In this document: positions 51,745 to 61,484 of the stretch, in pieces
How positions within the stretch are numbered: the first letter of the stretch is position 1
Layout of the letters: every line of letters starts with the position of its first letter
Assembly: GCF_003228315.1 (NCBI RefSeq)
Contig: NZ_CP029693.1
Coordinates: 3,108,001-3,172,000, forward strand
DNA from: Pseudomonas putida
Lineage (GTDB): Bacteria; Pseudomonadota; Gammaproteobacteria; Pseudomonadales; Pseudomonadaceae
Direction: 5' to 3'
Length of the DNA: 64,000 nucleotides
Program-made: the position numbers and the translations under genes
The notes under the pieces: model-generated
The model's input: the letters and a program-made list of their open reading frames with translations, nothing else
Told to the model about the DNA's origin: nothing
Database searches by the model: none

Positions 51745-52214
51745 GGCTGCTCCGCCTGGAAATGGCCGCTCTTGCCGCCGAGCTTTTCCAGCAGCTTGAC
51801 GCTTTCGATGGTCATGCCGCGATCCACGGCCTTGCACATGTCATAGATGGTCAGGGCCGCGACGCTGGCGGCGGTGAGGGCTTCCATTTCCACTCCGGTC
51901 TGTCCGGACAACTTGCAGCGCGCCACGATGCGCACGCTGTCGTCACCTTCGGCACTAAGCTCGACCTTGACCCCGGTCAGCATCAGCGGATGGCACAGCG
52001 GAATCAGATCACTGGTTTTCTTCGCCGCCTGAATGCCGGCAATGCGCGCCACGGCAAACACATCACCCTTGGGGTGACCGCCGCTGACGATCATCTGCAG
52101 GGTTTCGGGCAGCATGCGCACCAGCGCTTGGGCCGTCGCTTCACGGAACGTCACGTCTTTATCGGTGACGTCGACCATGTTGGCGCGACCTTGGGAATCG
52201 AGATGAGTCAGCAC
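51741..52214 (-). CDS. moaC: Cyclic pyranopterin monophosphate synthase
   Basis: 157-residue enzyme that forms cPMP from the MoaA product in the first stage of molybdenum cofactor synthesis. Conserved [44 protein letters not shown] and [11 protein letters not shown] are all present. First of moaC-moaD-moaE; moaA and moaB are not adjacent. The 5' side is taken up largely by a REPIN. No molybdenum-cofactor riboswitch was recognised. Confidence 0.97.
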   Translation of the reverse strand: MLTHLDSQGRANMVDVTDKDVTFREATAQALVRMLPETLQMIVSGGHPKGDVFAVARIAGIQAAKKTSDLIPLCHPLMLTGVKVELSAEGDDSVRIVARCKLSGQTGVEMEALTAASVAALTIYDMCKAVDRGMTIESVKLLEKLGGKSGHFQAEQP

Positions 52215-52297
52215 GGGATTACTCCTGATCAGGAGCGTCGATTGTAAACCTGCGGGTCAATTTTCCGCACGCGCGATTATCGGGTCACACATCCCCC

Positions 52298-52397
52298 TGT
52301 AGGAGCGAGCCTGCTCGCGAAAAACGTCCAGACAACACGGGCATCCAGACAGCACGCGTTATCGTTGACGTCCATCGCGAGCAGGCTCGCTCCTACA
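52298..52397. repeat. REPIN, 100 bp
   Basis: Inverted pair of the 100-bp length class with a partly different interior, between moaC and the phoH-type gene terminator. The interior retains GTTATCGTTGACG, the reverse complement of the TCAACGATAAC seen in the others, so the middle is inverted relative to the ends or the element lies in the opposite orientation. Confidence 0.85.
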
Positions 52398-52415
52398 AGG
52401 GTTTTATGTCGGGCA

Positions 52416-52448
52416 CAAAAAACCGGGCGGTTTTGAGGCCGCCCGGTT
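52416..52448 (-). terminator. Intrinsic terminator of the PIN-PhoH gene
   Basis: ACCGGGCGG and CCGCCCGGT arms around TTTTGAGG, with six A residues to the left that read as a U-run on the minus strand, 13 bp past the stop. Confidence 0.92.
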
Positions 52449-52460
52449 CTGATGAAGCAG

Positions 52461-53855
52461 TTACAGATGCGATTCGGCGTATTCGGCCAGAATCGAACGA
52501 GGCACCCCTTGCAGGGTGATGTGCACGCCGTTCGGGAAGTCCTTGAAGCGTTCGGTCAGGTACGTAAGCCCGGAGCTGGTCGCGGACAGGTAAGGGGTGT
52601 CGATCTGCGCCAGGTTGCCCAGGCACACCACTTTGGAACCGGCGCCGGCACGGGTGATGATGGTTTTCATCTGGTGCGGTGTCAGGTTCTGGCATTCATC
52701 GATCAGGATCAAACTCTGCTGGAAGCTTCGGCCCCGGATGTAGTTGAGGGATTTGAACTGCAACGGCACCTTGCTGAGGATGTAGTCGACGCTGCCATGG
52801 GTGCTTTCGTCATCCATGTGCAAGGCTTCGAGGTTGTCGGTGATCGCGCCCAGCCAGGGCTCCATTTTTTCCGCCTCGGTGCCGGGCAAAAAGCCGATCT
52901 CCTGGTCCAGGCCCTGCACGCTGCGGGTAGCGATGATACGGCGATAACGCTTGCTGACCATGGTCTGCTCGATCGCCGCAGCCAGGGCCAGGATGGTTTT
53001 ACCGGAGCCGGCGGCACCGGACAGGTTCACCAGGTGGATGTCCGGATCGAGCAAGGCGAACAGCGCCAGGCTCTGGTAGATGTCACGGGGCTTCAGGCCC
53101 CAGGCTTCCTGGTGCAGCAGCGGTTCCTGGTGCAGGTCGAGAATCAGCAGCTGGTCATTTTCGATCTCCTTGATCCAGCCGACAAAGCCCTGCTCGTCGA
53201 TGATGAACTCGTTGACATGCACCGCCGGCAGGTTGTCGATCAGCTTCACCTGATGCCAGGTGCGACCGTGACCCTGACGGGTTTCAACCTTGCTCACCAG
53301 ATCCCAGAACGAACCCTTCATCTCGTGATAGCCGTTGGGCAGCAACGAGACGTCGTCTACCAGTTGGTCAGTGCTGTAGTCCTCGGCCGAGATCCCGCAG
53401 GCACGGGCCTTGAGGCGCATGTTGATGTCTTTGGTGACCAGTACCACCGACTTCTTCAGATGCCGGGCCTGCAGGTCGATCAACTGGTTGATGATGATGT
53501 TGTCGTTCAGGTGCTCGGGCAGAATGATGTTCGGCTCGGTGCGCTTGCTCATCAGAATTGACAGCAAACCTTTCGGGCCACTCTTGCCCCGCTGGATCGG
53601 CACGCCCTGTTCCACATCCTCGGGCGTGGCATCGCCCAGGGTCTTGTCGATCAGCCGAATGGCCTGGCGGCATTCGGCGGCAACGCTGTGATGCCCGCTC
53701 TTGAGCTTGTCCAGCTCTTCGAGCACGGTCATCGGGATGGCGACGTGGTGTTCTTCGAAATTGAGCAGCGCGTTTGGATCGTGAATCAATACGTTGGTAT
53801 CGAGTACATAAAGGATTGGCTGGTTGGAAGAAGAGCTACGTCCGTGATCATCCAT
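52461..53855 (-). CDS. PIN-domain/PhoH-family ATPase (YlaK/PhoH2-like)
   Basis: 464 residues in two modules. The N-terminal PIN ribonuclease domain reads YVLDTNVLIHDPNALLNF near residue 15, with further acidic residues. The C-terminal PhoH P-loop domain has GAAGSGKTILALAAAIEQ near residue 260, and DECQNLTPHQMKTIITRAGAGSKVVCLGN as Walker B and sensor. PIN-PhoH fusions are helicase-coupled RNases in other bacteria; here that is inference. The gene stands alone, with its own terminator. Confidence 0.92.
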   Translation of the reverse strand: MDDHGRSSSSNQPILYVLDTNVLIHDPNALLNFEEHHVAIPMTVLEELDKLKSGHHSVAAECRQAIRLIDKTLGDATPEDVEQGVPIQRGKSGPKGLLSILMSKRTEPNIILPEHLNDNIIINQLIDLQARHLKKSVVLVTKDINMRLKARACGISAEDYSTDQLVDDVSLLPNGYHEMKGSFWDLVSKVETRQGHGRTWHQVKLIDNLPAVHVNEFIIDEQGFVGWIKEIENDQLLILDLHQEPLLHQEAWGLKPRDIYQSLALFALLDPDIHLVNLSGAAGSGKTILALAAAIEQTMVSKRYRRIIATRSVQGLDQEIGFLPGTEAEKMEPWLGAITDNLEALHMDDESTHGSVDYILSKVPLQFKSLNYIRGRSFQQSLILIDECQNLTPHQMKTIITRAGAGSKVVCLGNLAQIDTPYLSATSSGLTYLTERFKDFPNGVHITLQGVPRSILAEYAESHL

Positions 53856-54200
53856 ACTCGGTCACCTTTGTCAGAGCCAGTGGACGCAATACCTGGGCGG
53901 TGCTGCGCCTCGAAGTGGCCGCCGAGCTCACCTACGGAGACTTAAGTGACTGCAAACAAACGGGTCTTGGAAGACGCCACCTGTGTTGCAGGTTTCGGCG
54001 GTCTGTCTTCGTAATACTCCAAAACACATGACAGAAAAAAGCACTTTGACGCTTTTTTGAAGTTTATTTTTCAGAGTGACGAAAAGCGCTTGGCGGACTG
54101 CCACCATCCGTTTACAGTCGGAAATCAACCTGTTGCAAAATCTCTCCAAAAATCGCCTCTCGCCCAGTGTTTACGGGCCTTCCCTGATTTTCCCGTCACT
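53856..54200. other. Spacer between PIN-PhoH and deacetylase genes
   Basis: 345 bp with no supported gene; short frames here lack any family signal. AAAAAAGC and GCTTTTTT at 54035-54058 form a weak hairpin around ACTTTGAC that could end transcription of the deacetylase-like gene. The PhoH promoter should lie in 53860-53960. Confidence 0.4.
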
Positions 54201-55325
54201 TTATTGAAACCCGCTCTGACAATCTTCCCAACCGATGCCGCTTTGCGACGTCTGTGTCAGCAGCCAGGGCAATGCCGTTTTCACCCCCTCCTGCTTCGCA
54301 TTGAAATTGATCACGCCATGACGCCACAGCAGCATCAGGGTCAGCACCCGCTGTGCGCTCTGCGGGCCCTTGAGTTTGCCAGCGCCGTCCTGGGCATCGA
54401 TGTCCCACAACGCCACCTGCAAGCCCTGGGACTTGAAGAACGTCCCGGCGTCCGGCCGTCGCTGGCCATCGGGCGGGCGGAACAGCGGCACATAGTTTTC
54501 CGGCAGTTTGCCTTTGACCAACTCGACACTGCGGCGCACCGAGTCCTGCCAATCCTGCCAATGGCTGTGGGAGCGGAACTCCCAGCCCTGAACCCCGACG
54601 CACTGGGTTGAATAGGCCGATTGCAAGCTGGCGACCGAACCCTGCGCCAGACGCGCCTGGATGTCCTTGCCGAGCACGAAGAAGGTGCCGCTCAGGTTCG
54701 CCTTGCGCAGGTACTCGGCCACCCAGTCGGTGTTGTCCGGTGCGGCATTCGCGGCGCTGTCGAAAGTCAGCAGGAACAACCGATCGTGCATGTCATCGCC
54801 ATTGCGCTCGTAGTCGCCGAATTGATCGATTTCACTAGCGGTTTGCGGAAACAGCGCCGCCTTGCGCAGTTGCTCGTCCAGATACTGGGTATGGAACAAC
54901 CGGCTCGGCTCGGCCCATTTGATGTAGTAGCTGTCTTCGCCGACCTGAAATTTACCGGCTTGCTCGCGCAGGGTCGGCATGTCCTCCACCAGAAAACAGA
55001 AGGACGCATCCTGGTCGCAGCTCTGCTGGGCAAAATTGAAGCTGCTCAGCAAGCGTTGCCACATACGCTCACGAACACGGTTGACCGATTCCATATTGAC
55101 CGTGCGCAGGCCCAGGCGCTGGGCCAATGCGGGCTCGTCCAGGGCTTCGCTGGCCAGCAGTACCCGGGAGAACATGAGGATTTCGGCGCGCGATGCCACG
55201 TCGAACAACGTCGGGCTGCCGAGTTTTTCCGGCCAGGTGCCGCGATCGAGTGTCGCCACCTCATTCGGCGCCGCCATGGCACCCAGGCTCAGCAGCCAGG
55301 CCGTGAATAGAAAAGCGATACGCAA
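54201..55325 (-). CDS. Secreted polysaccharide deacetylase-like protein
   Basis: 374 residues. Signal peptide (LRIAFLFTAWLLSLGAMA, then APNEV). A mainly helical N-terminal region (residues 20-190) of unknown nature precedes a NodB-like domain: LFLLTFDSAANAA where NodB enzymes have TFDDG, GTFFVLGKDIQ, EFRSHSHWHQ-type SHSH near residue 270, and LFRPPDGQRRPD. The usual second Asp is replaced by Ser, so catalysis may be altered. The only in-frame start with a ribosome site (GGAGA, 7 bases) is the TTG at 55325. Confidence 0.78.
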   Translation of the reverse strand: MRIAFLFTAWLLSLGAMAAPNEVATLDRGTWPEKLGSPTLFDVASRAEILMFSRVLLASEALDEPALAQRLGLRTVNMESVNRVRERMWQRLLSSFNFAQQSCDQDASFCFLVEDMPTLREQAGKFQVGEDSYYIKWAEPSRLFHTQYLDEQLRKAALFPQTASEIDQFGDYERNGDDMHDRLFLLTFDSAANAAPDNTDWVAEYLRKANLSGTFFVLGKDIQARLAQGSVASLQSAYSTQCVGVQGWEFRSHSHWQDWQDSVRRSVELVKGKLPENYVPLFRPPDGQRRPDAGTFFKSQGLQVALWDIDAQDGAGKLKGPQSAQRVLTLMLLWRHGVINFNAKQEGVKTALPWLLTQTSQSGIGWEDCQSGFQ

Positions 55326-55402
55326 TGGGATGTCTCCATAACAAAACCCGGGCGGCACTATAGCTGATCCACTCCACATTCCTGCAGCAACACAGATCCC
55401 CC

Positions 55403-55492
55403 TGTAGGAGCGAGCCTGCTCGCGATAGCAATATTTCAGGCACCACCTTTGTTGAATGTCATATCGCAATCGCGAGCAGGCTCGCTCCTACA
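55403..55492. repeat. REPIN, 90 bp
   Basis: Inverted pair of the GTAGGAGCGAGCCTGCTCGC type, in the divergent spacer between the deacetylase-like gene and yaaA. Confidence 0.87.
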
Positions 55493-55594
55493 GGGTTTTG
55501 TGCAAGGCCACCGGCCATCACCTATTACCCCTATAGCTGGAGTCAACAAGGACAACCCCCTAGAATCGCCCCCACGATTAAAGGAGACGACTTC

Positions 55595-56374
55595 ATGCTG
55601 ATGGTGATTTCACCCGCCAAGACCCTCGATTACGAAACACCGCCGGCGACCCAGCGCTTTACCCAGCCGCAGTACCTCGACCATTCCCAGGAGCTGATCC
55701 TGCAATTGCGCGATCTGACGCCCGCACAGATCAGCGAGTTGATGCACGTCTCCGACAAGATCGGCGGCCTGAACGCCGCGCGTTTCGGCAGCTGGACGCC
55801 GGCATTCACTCCGGAAAACGCCAAACAGGCATTGCTGGCGTTCAAGGGCGATGTGTACACCGGGCTGAATGCGCAGACTTTCAGCGAAGCCGATTTCGAT
55901 TACGCCCAGCAACATCTACGCATGCTCTCGGGCCTCTACGGCCTGCTGCGCCCGCTGGACCTGATGCAGCCTTACCGACTGGAAATGGGCACCAAACTGG
56001 CCAACGCCCGTGGCAAGGACCTGTATGCCTTCTGGGGTACGCGCATCAGCGAATGGCTGAACGAAGCCCTGGCCGATCAAGGTGATGACGTGCTGCTGAA
56101 CCTGGCCTCCAACGAGTACTTCTCGGCGGTCAAACGCAGCGCCCTGAACGCGCGCATCATCAATACCGAATTCAAGGACCTGAAAAACGGCCAGTACAAG
56201 ATCATCAGCTTCTACGCGAAAAAGGCCCGGGGCCTGATGAGCCGCTTTGTCATTGAAGAACGCATCAATAATCCCGACACCCTCAAACAGTTCGACGTGC
56301 AGGGCTATCGTTTCTGCGCCGAGCAATCCAAACCGGACAACCTGGTTTTCCTGCGCGATCACGCGCCCGAGTAA
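55595..56374 (+). CDS. yaaA: YaaA family peroxide-stress protein
   Basis: 259 residues of the DUF328/UPF0246 family. E. coli YaaA is induced by OxyR and lowers intracellular iron during peroxide stress. [17 protein letters not shown] is the family start, with [45 protein letters not shown] and [26 protein letters not shown] downstream. An AAAGGAGA precedes the ATG. The yaaA-algD neighbourhood is conserved in Pseudomonas. Confidence 0.94.
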   Translation: MLMVISPAKTLDYETPPATQRFTQPQYLDHSQELILQLRDLTPAQISELMHVSDKIGGLNAARFGSWTPAFTPENAKQALLAFKGDVYTGLNAQTFSEADFDYAQQHLRMLSGLYGLLRPLDLMQPYRLEMGTKLANARGKDLYAFWGTRISEWLNEALADQGDDVLLNLASNEYFSAVKRSALNARIINTEFKDLKNGQYKIISFYAKKARGLMSRFVIEERINNPDTLKQFDVQGYRFCAEQSKPDNLVFLRDHAPE

Positions 56375-57199
56375 TTCCGGCAACCGGCGCAGGAGCGGAA
56401 AATCCGACCTGCGCCGCTCTGTTGATACCGCTATATACCCCGCCAAATTAGCCATTTTTATGGCGCCATAAATATGCCAGTCAAATTTCTAACTTTAGTT
56501 TCATTCGACTTCGATCATTTTTTTCAGTAGTGGCACTGAAAATTTTTATCGGTAGTGGCAAATAACTATCCCCTCTGATAATCCGCCTATATATAAAGGG
56601 CGAAACGGCAAGTGCTATCAATTTGAGAGCAGTGCCATCTTTCTCAATATTTCAAGAAATTTCAGATTTCGTGATGAGCGGATCGGAACTATGTCCAAAT
56701 GCACCGCTCATACCACCGGTAACGATATTCTCGGAGATTGTGCGAGATAACTTACGCAGAACAGAGATACATGTAGCGAGGTTGTCACACCAACTTGCGC
56801 AGACTAATCCCTGATTTGGACAACACACGATGGACAGGAGATAACCGATGACGACTATCCCCTGCCGGGCCACGGCAGCGCCCCTATAGCGTGCTCACCT
56901 GAGCGCCCAACCGCTTGATATTGCTGGCTTTGTGCCTGACATCGAGCGCGCATGACCCATGCACGGATATCTTCAAAAAAGTACACCGACTGCATTACAG
57001 GGCAAGTCATAACAATAAGTCCCGGTTACGCACACCTTGAGTGAACTTATTTAGACACTCGTAACTTATATGCCATAACACGGCGTTGTTGCGCCTGCAC
57101 GCCGCACTTTCGAGTGCACTTTAAACGCTGAACACCATGAACTATGGCCATCTAATGGCTTGAAGTTATTACAGGCTTGATAATAGAGAGGTAATTGCG
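56375..57199 (+). promoter_or_regulatory. Long algD control region
   Basis: 825 bp without a supported gene, clearly AT-richer than its flanks. It carries two GTAGTGGCA copies (near 56526 and 56552), the first inside a TTCAGT/ACTGAA hairpin, and TATATATAAAG near 56588. GAACTT at 57043-57048 is a good -35 for AlgU (sigma-22), but no clean -10 is seen 16-17 bp on. In Pseudomonas this region binds AlgR, AmrZ, AlgB and others; I could not place those sites confidently. Confidence 0.5.
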
Positions 57200-58516
57200 A
57201 TGCGCATCAGCATATTTGGTTTGGGTTACGTGGGCGCAGTCTGTGCCGGCTGCCTGTCTGCACGGGGTCATGACGTCGTTGGCGTCGATGTTGCCAAAGA
57301 CAAGATCGATATGATCAACGCGGGCAAATCGCCAATCGTTGAACCGGGCCTGGGCGAACTTCTGGCGCAAGGTATTCAAACCGGTCGCCTGCGTGGCACC
57401 ACCAACTTCTCCGAAGCGATTCGCGACACTGACCTGTCGATGATCTGCGTGGGTACGCCGAGCAAGAAAAACGGCGACCTGGAACTGAACTACATCGAAG
57501 CCGTTTGCCGCGAAATCGGCTTTGTCCTGCGCGACAAGACCACCCGCCACACCATCGTCGTGCGCAGCACCGTGTTGCCGGGCACCGTGGCCAACGTGGT
57601 CATCCCGATTCTCGAAGACTGCTCCGGCAAGAAAGCCGGTGTCGATTTCGGTGTCGCGGTGAACCCTGAGTTCCTGCGTGAAAGCACCGCCATCGCCGAC
57701 TACGACCAGCCGCCAATGACCGTGATCGGTGAGTTCGACAAGGCCTCGGGCGACGTTCTGCAATCGCTGTACGAAGAGCTCGACGCGCCGATCATCCGCA
57801 AGGACATCGCCGTTGCCGAAATGATCAAGTACACCTGCAACGTCTGGCACGCCGCCAAGGTGACCTTCGCCAACGAGATCGGCAACATCGCCAAGGCTGT
57901 CGGCGTCGATGGCCGTGAAGTGATGGACGTGGTCTGCCAGGACAAGACCCTGAACCTGTCCCAGTACTACATGCGCCCGGGCTTCGCCTTCGGCGGTTCC
58001 TGCCTGCCAAAGGACGTGCGTGCCCTGACCTACCGCGCCAGCTCCCTGGACGTGGAAGCCCCGCTGCTCAACTCGCTGATGCGCAGCAACGAGTCCCAGG
58101 TGCAGAACGCCTTCGACATCGTTTCCAGCCACGACAAACGCAAAGTCGCCCTGCTGGGCCTGAGCTTCAAGGCCGGCACCGATGACCTGCGTGAAAGCCC
58201 GCTGGTCGACCTGGCGGAAATGCTGATCGGCAAGGGCTACGACCTGAGCATCTACGACAGCAACGTCGAATACGCCCGTGTTCACGGCGCGAACAAGGAC
58301 TACATCGAGTCGAAGATCCCTCACGTCTCCTCCCTGCTCAACGCCGACTTCGACGACGTGATCAACAACTCAGACGTGATCATCCTGGGCAACCGTGACG
58401 AGAAGTTCCGCGCCCTGGTGCAGGACGTCCCGCATGGCAAGCAAGTGATCGACCTGGTGGGCTTCATGTCTCAGGCCACCAGCGCGACAAGCCGCGCCGA
58501 AGGCATTTGCTGGTAA
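57200..58516 (+). CDS. algD: GDP-mannose 6-dehydrogenase
   Basis: Committed step of alginate synthesis: two NAD-dependent oxidations of GDP-mannose to GDP-mannuronate. The 438-residue product starts MRISIFGLGYVGAVCAGCLSARGH (Rossmann fold). The catalytic Cys is in FAFGGSCLPKDVRAL near residue 268, and GLSFKAGTDDLRESPLVDL is the second nucleotide-binding domain start. First gene of the alginate operon. The start ATG follows AGAGAGG. Confidence 0.98.
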   Translation: MRISIFGLGYVGAVCAGCLSARGHDVVGVDVAKDKIDMINAGKSPIVEPGLGELLAQGIQTGRLRGTTNFSEAIRDTDLSMICVGTPSKKNGDLELNYIEAVCREIGFVLRDKTTRHTIVVRSTVLPGTVANVVIPILEDCSGKKAGVDFGVAVNPEFLRESTAIADYDQPPMTVIGEFDKASGDVLQSLYEELDAPIIRKDIAVAEMIKYTCNVWHAAKVTFANEIGNIAKAVGVDGREVMDVVCQDKTLNLSQYYMRPGFAFGGSCLPKDVRALTYRASSLDVEAPLLNSLMRSNESQVQNAFDIVSSHDKRKVALLGLSFKAGTDDLRESPLVDLAEMLIGKGYDLSIYDSNVEYARVHGANKDYIESKIPHVSSLLNADFDDVINNSDVIILGNRDEKFRALVQDVPHGKQVIDLVGFMSQATSATSRAEGICW

Positions 58517-58581
58517 GGCACAAAGCTGCGCGTGGCCGCGAACCGACTTCGTGGCAACACGCACTGACTGTGTGAACCCTT

Positions 58582-58687
58582 TGTAGGAGCTGACGAGTGA
58601 AACGAGGCTGCGATCTTTACCCGGGCCGCTTGAGTCTCGAGTGAACCGGCAAAGATCAAAAGATCGCAGCCTGCGGCAGCTCCTACA
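58582..58687. repeat. Palindromic repeat of another family between algD and alg8
   Basis: GTAGGAGCTG at the left and CAGCTCCTAC at the right, with inner inverted parts GAGGCTGCGATCTTT and AAAGATCGCAGCCT. It is distinct from the REP variants in the window and matches a repeat type I recall as common in Pseudomonas. It sits inside the alginate operon, which normally has a short gap here. Confidence 0.85.
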
Positions 58688-58781
58688 GGGATTCTGGCGT
58701 TATCCAAATCAGGTGGCGCCGGTTTTCACAAATCTGCCTTAACCCAATCGGGCCCCGCCCGAGATCGAAACGGATCAGATT

Positions 58782-60263
58782 ATGCTCAGGCTAAAGCACG
58801 GCCTGCTCCAGGCCGCCGGTTGGCTGTTTTACTTAAGTTTGTTGATGGGCCTCGCCGTGGCGTTGCCCGTGTCCACGTTCGACCCCGAGTCGAAGGACTT
58901 CATTTTCCTGATCGGTATCGTCGGCATCTGGCGCTACTCGATGGGGGCCACGCACTTTCTGCGCGGCATGCTGTTTCTGTACGTGGTCTACCCGCACCTG
59001 CGGCGCAAAGTGCGCAAGCTGGGCAAGGCGGCGGACCCGTCCCACGTATTTTTGATGGTCACCAGCTTCCGTATCGATGCGCTGACCACCGCGCAGGTCT
59101 ACAGCTCGGTGATTCGCGAAGCCATCGACTGCGAACTGCCGACCACCGTGGTCTGCTCCATCGTGGAAATGTCCGATGAGCTGCTGGTCAAGAGCCTGTG
59201 GAAGCGGATGAACCCGCCGGCCCGGGTCAAGCTCGACTTCGTGCGCATTCCCGGCACCGGCAAGCGCGATGGCCTGGCCTATGGCTTCCGCGCCATCTCC
59301 CGTCACCTGCCGGACGACCGCGCCGTGGTGGCCGTGATCGATGGCGACACCGTGCTCGGCGAAGGCGTGGTGCGCAAGACCGTGCCGTGGTTCCAGCTGT
59401 TCGGCAACGTTGGCGGCCTGACCACCAACGAGTTCTGCGAAGTGCGCGGCGGCTACATCATGAGCGAATGGCACAAGCTGCGTTTCGCCCAGCGTCACAT
59501 CAACATGTGCTCGATGGCCCTGTCCAAGCGCGTGCTGACCATGACCGGGCGGATGTCGGTGTTCCGCGCCACCGTGGTCACCAACCCGGAATTCATCGCC
59601 GACGTGGAAAGCGACTCGCTGCAACACTGGCGCCTGGGTCGTTTCAAATTCCTGACCGGTGACGACAAGTCCAGCTGGTTCAGCCTGATGCGCCTGGGCT
59701 ACGACACCTTCTACGTGCCCGATGCCGCGATCAATACCGTGGAGCACCCGCCGGAAAAGAGCTTCATCAAGGCCAGTCGCAAGCTGATGTTCCGCTGGTA
59801 CGGCAACAACCTGCGTCAGAACTCCCGCGCCCTGGGCCTGGGGATCAAGCGCCTCGGTGCGTTCACTTCGGTGGTGCTGTTCGATCAGCGCGTATCGATG
59901 TGGACCTCCCTGCTGGGCCTGACCGTGGCGCTGATCGCCAGCTTCAAGTACGGCACCGCGTTCATCCTGGTGTACCTGCTGTGGATCGGCATCACCCGCC
60001 TGATCCTGACCCTGTTGCTGTCCTGCTCCGGCCACCGGATCGGCCCGGCCTACCCGGCGATTCTCTATTACAACCAGATCGTCGGCGCGCTGGTGAAGAT
60101 CTACGTGTTCTTCCGCCTCGACCAACAGTCCTGGACTCGCCAACCCACTTCTCTGTCCCGTGATCTCGCCAGCTTTCAACGTTGGTTCAACACCTGGTCG
60201 TCTCGGACCATGACCTTCTCCGCCGGCAGCATTTTCGTCGCCGTGCTGCTGATGATGGTCTGA
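58782..60263 (+). CDS. alg8: Alginate polymerase, glycosyltransferase family 2
   Basis: 493-residue inner-membrane GT2 enzyme that polymerises mannuronate with Alg44. Membrane segments lie at about residues 12-30, 40-70 and a cluster after 370. The catalytic domain shows [13 protein letters not shown] (DxD) near residue 185, the acceptor-site [24 protein letters not shown], and [14 protein letters not shown]. The ATG at 58782 follows a 265-bp gap from algD that contains a palindromic repeat. Confidence 0.97.
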   Translation: MLRLKHGLLQAAGWLFYLSLLMGLAVALPVSTFDPESKDFIFLIGIVGIWRYSMGATHFLRGMLFLYVVYPHLRRKVRKLGKAADPSHVFLMVTSFRIDALTTAQVYSSVIREAIDCELPTTVVCSIVEMSDELLVKSLWKRMNPPARVKLDFVRIPGTGKRDGLAYGFRAISRHLPDDRAVVAVIDGDTVLGEGVVRKTVPWFQLFGNVGGLTTNEFCEVRGGYIMSEWHKLRFAQRHINMCSMALSKRVLTMTGRMSVFRATVVTNPEFIADVESDSLQHWRLGRFKFLTGDDKSSWFSLMRLGYDTFYVPDAAINTVEHPPEKSFIKASRKLMFRWYGNNLRQNSRALGLGIKRLGAFTSVVLFDQRVSMWTSLLGLTVALIASFKYGTAFILVYLLWIGITRLILTLLLSCSGHRIGPAYPAILYYNQIVGALVKIYVFFRLDQQSWTRQPTSLSRDLASFQRWFNTWSSRTMTFSAGSIFVAVLLMMV

Positions 60264-60299
60264 ACGCCCCCTTTTTGAATTAACCAGGAAAACGCCCTT

Positions 60300-61469
60300 A
60301 TGAATACCGCCGTCAACGCCAACGTAGTGCACGAATCCGAAGCCCAGCGCCAACACGCCCGGGTCAAAATCCCGGCCAAGCTGCGTTTCTTCGGTCCCGA
60401 CCGTACGCCGGTCGAAGCCCGCGTGATCGACCTGTCCGCCGGTGGCCTGGCCTTCAATGCCGGGCAACTGCCACTGAACATCGGCGACAAGTACAAGGCC
60501 CGCCTGCAATTCGTCATCGATAACCTCGGCCTGGCCATGGACGTCGAATTGCAGGTGCGCTCCTACGACCGCCAGACCGGCCGCACCGGCTGCCAGTTCC
60601 AGAACCTGGAACCGCAAGACATCTCGACCCTGCGTCACCTGATCACTTCGCACCTGGCCGGCGACATCGTCACCATCGGCGAAGTGCTGGCGACCCTGCA
60701 GCGCGACAACTTCACCAAGGCGCGCAAAAACAAGGATGGCGGCCATGGCATGAGCGCTTTCGGACGCATGAAAGCCGTGACCTTCAGCCTGGGGATTTTC
60801 GTCGTCGGCCTGGCCGCGTTCGGGTTCATTTTCAAATCGGTGTACGGCATGTACTTCGTCAGCCATGCCCAGGCCGGCCTGGTCAGCGTGGCGGGCGTGA
60901 ACATCACCATGCCTCGCGATGGCACCGTACAGAGCCTGATCAAAGCCGACGGCGTCGCCGCCAAGGGCGCCCCGCTGGCGACCTTCAGCACCAGCATGCT
61001 CGACGTGCTCAAGGGTCACCTGGATGACGATCAACTGGCACCGGCCAAGGTCGAGGAACTGTTCGGCAAGCAAATGACCGGCACCCTGACTTCGCCGTGC
61101 GATTGCACCGTGGGCCAGCAACTGGTCGCCAACGGTCAGTACGCCAGCAAGGGCGACGTGATCTTCCAGTTGGTGCCGCGCAACACCGAAGCCAATGTCG
61201 AAGCACGCTTCTCCTACCGTCAATTCGGCGACGTGCTGCCAGGCACCGCCGTGCGCTTCCAGATCGCCGGTGAAGACAAGACCCGCACCGGCAAGATCGT
61301 CAGCAGCACCAGCCTGAAAAGCGAAGACCTGTCCTCCGACATCCGCGTCCTGATACAGCCGGACGAAGCCCTGGACAGCACCCTCGCCGGCCGCCCAGTG
61401 GAAGTGAACAGCGACCGTGGCCCGAACCTGAACTGGCTGATCGACAAAGCCATGGCAGCTGGTCTGTAA
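60300..61469 (+). CDS. alg44: Alginate biosynthesis protein Alg44, c-di-GMP receptor
   Basis: 389 residues. An N-terminal PilZ domain binds c-di-GMP: the RQHAR box near residue 20 and DLSAGGLAFN near residue 46. One membrane helix (about residues 158-180, AVTFSLGIFVVGLAAFGFIF) is followed by a periplasmic HlyD-like domain. It activates Alg8 after c-di-GMP binding. It starts 37 bp after alg8; algK follows at once. Confidence 0.97.
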   Translation: MNTAVNANVVHESEAQRQHARVKIPAKLRFFGPDRTPVEARVIDLSAGGLAFNAGQLPLNIGDKYKARLQFVIDNLGLAMDVELQVRSYDRQTGRTGCQFQNLEPQDISTLRHLITSHLAGDIVTIGEVLATLQRDNFTKARKNKDGGHGMSAFGRMKAVTFSLGIFVVGLAAFGFIFKSVYGMYFVSHAQAGLVSVAGVNITMPRDGTVQSLIKADGVAAKGAPLATFSTSMLDVLKGHLDDDQLAPAKVEELFGKQMTGTLTSPCDCTVGQQLVANGQYASKGDVIFQLVPRNTEANVEARFSYRQFGDVLPGTAVRFQIAGEDKTRTGKIVSSTSLKSEDLSSDIRVLIQPDEALDSTLAGRPVEVNSDRGPNLNWLIDKAMAAGL

Positions 61470-61484
61470 CCGGAGGACATGCCT

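Noticed and set aside
56623..56814. A 63-codon frame in the algD upstream region
   Set aside because: No ribosome-binding site, no family similarity, and it lies in AT-rich regulatory DNA.
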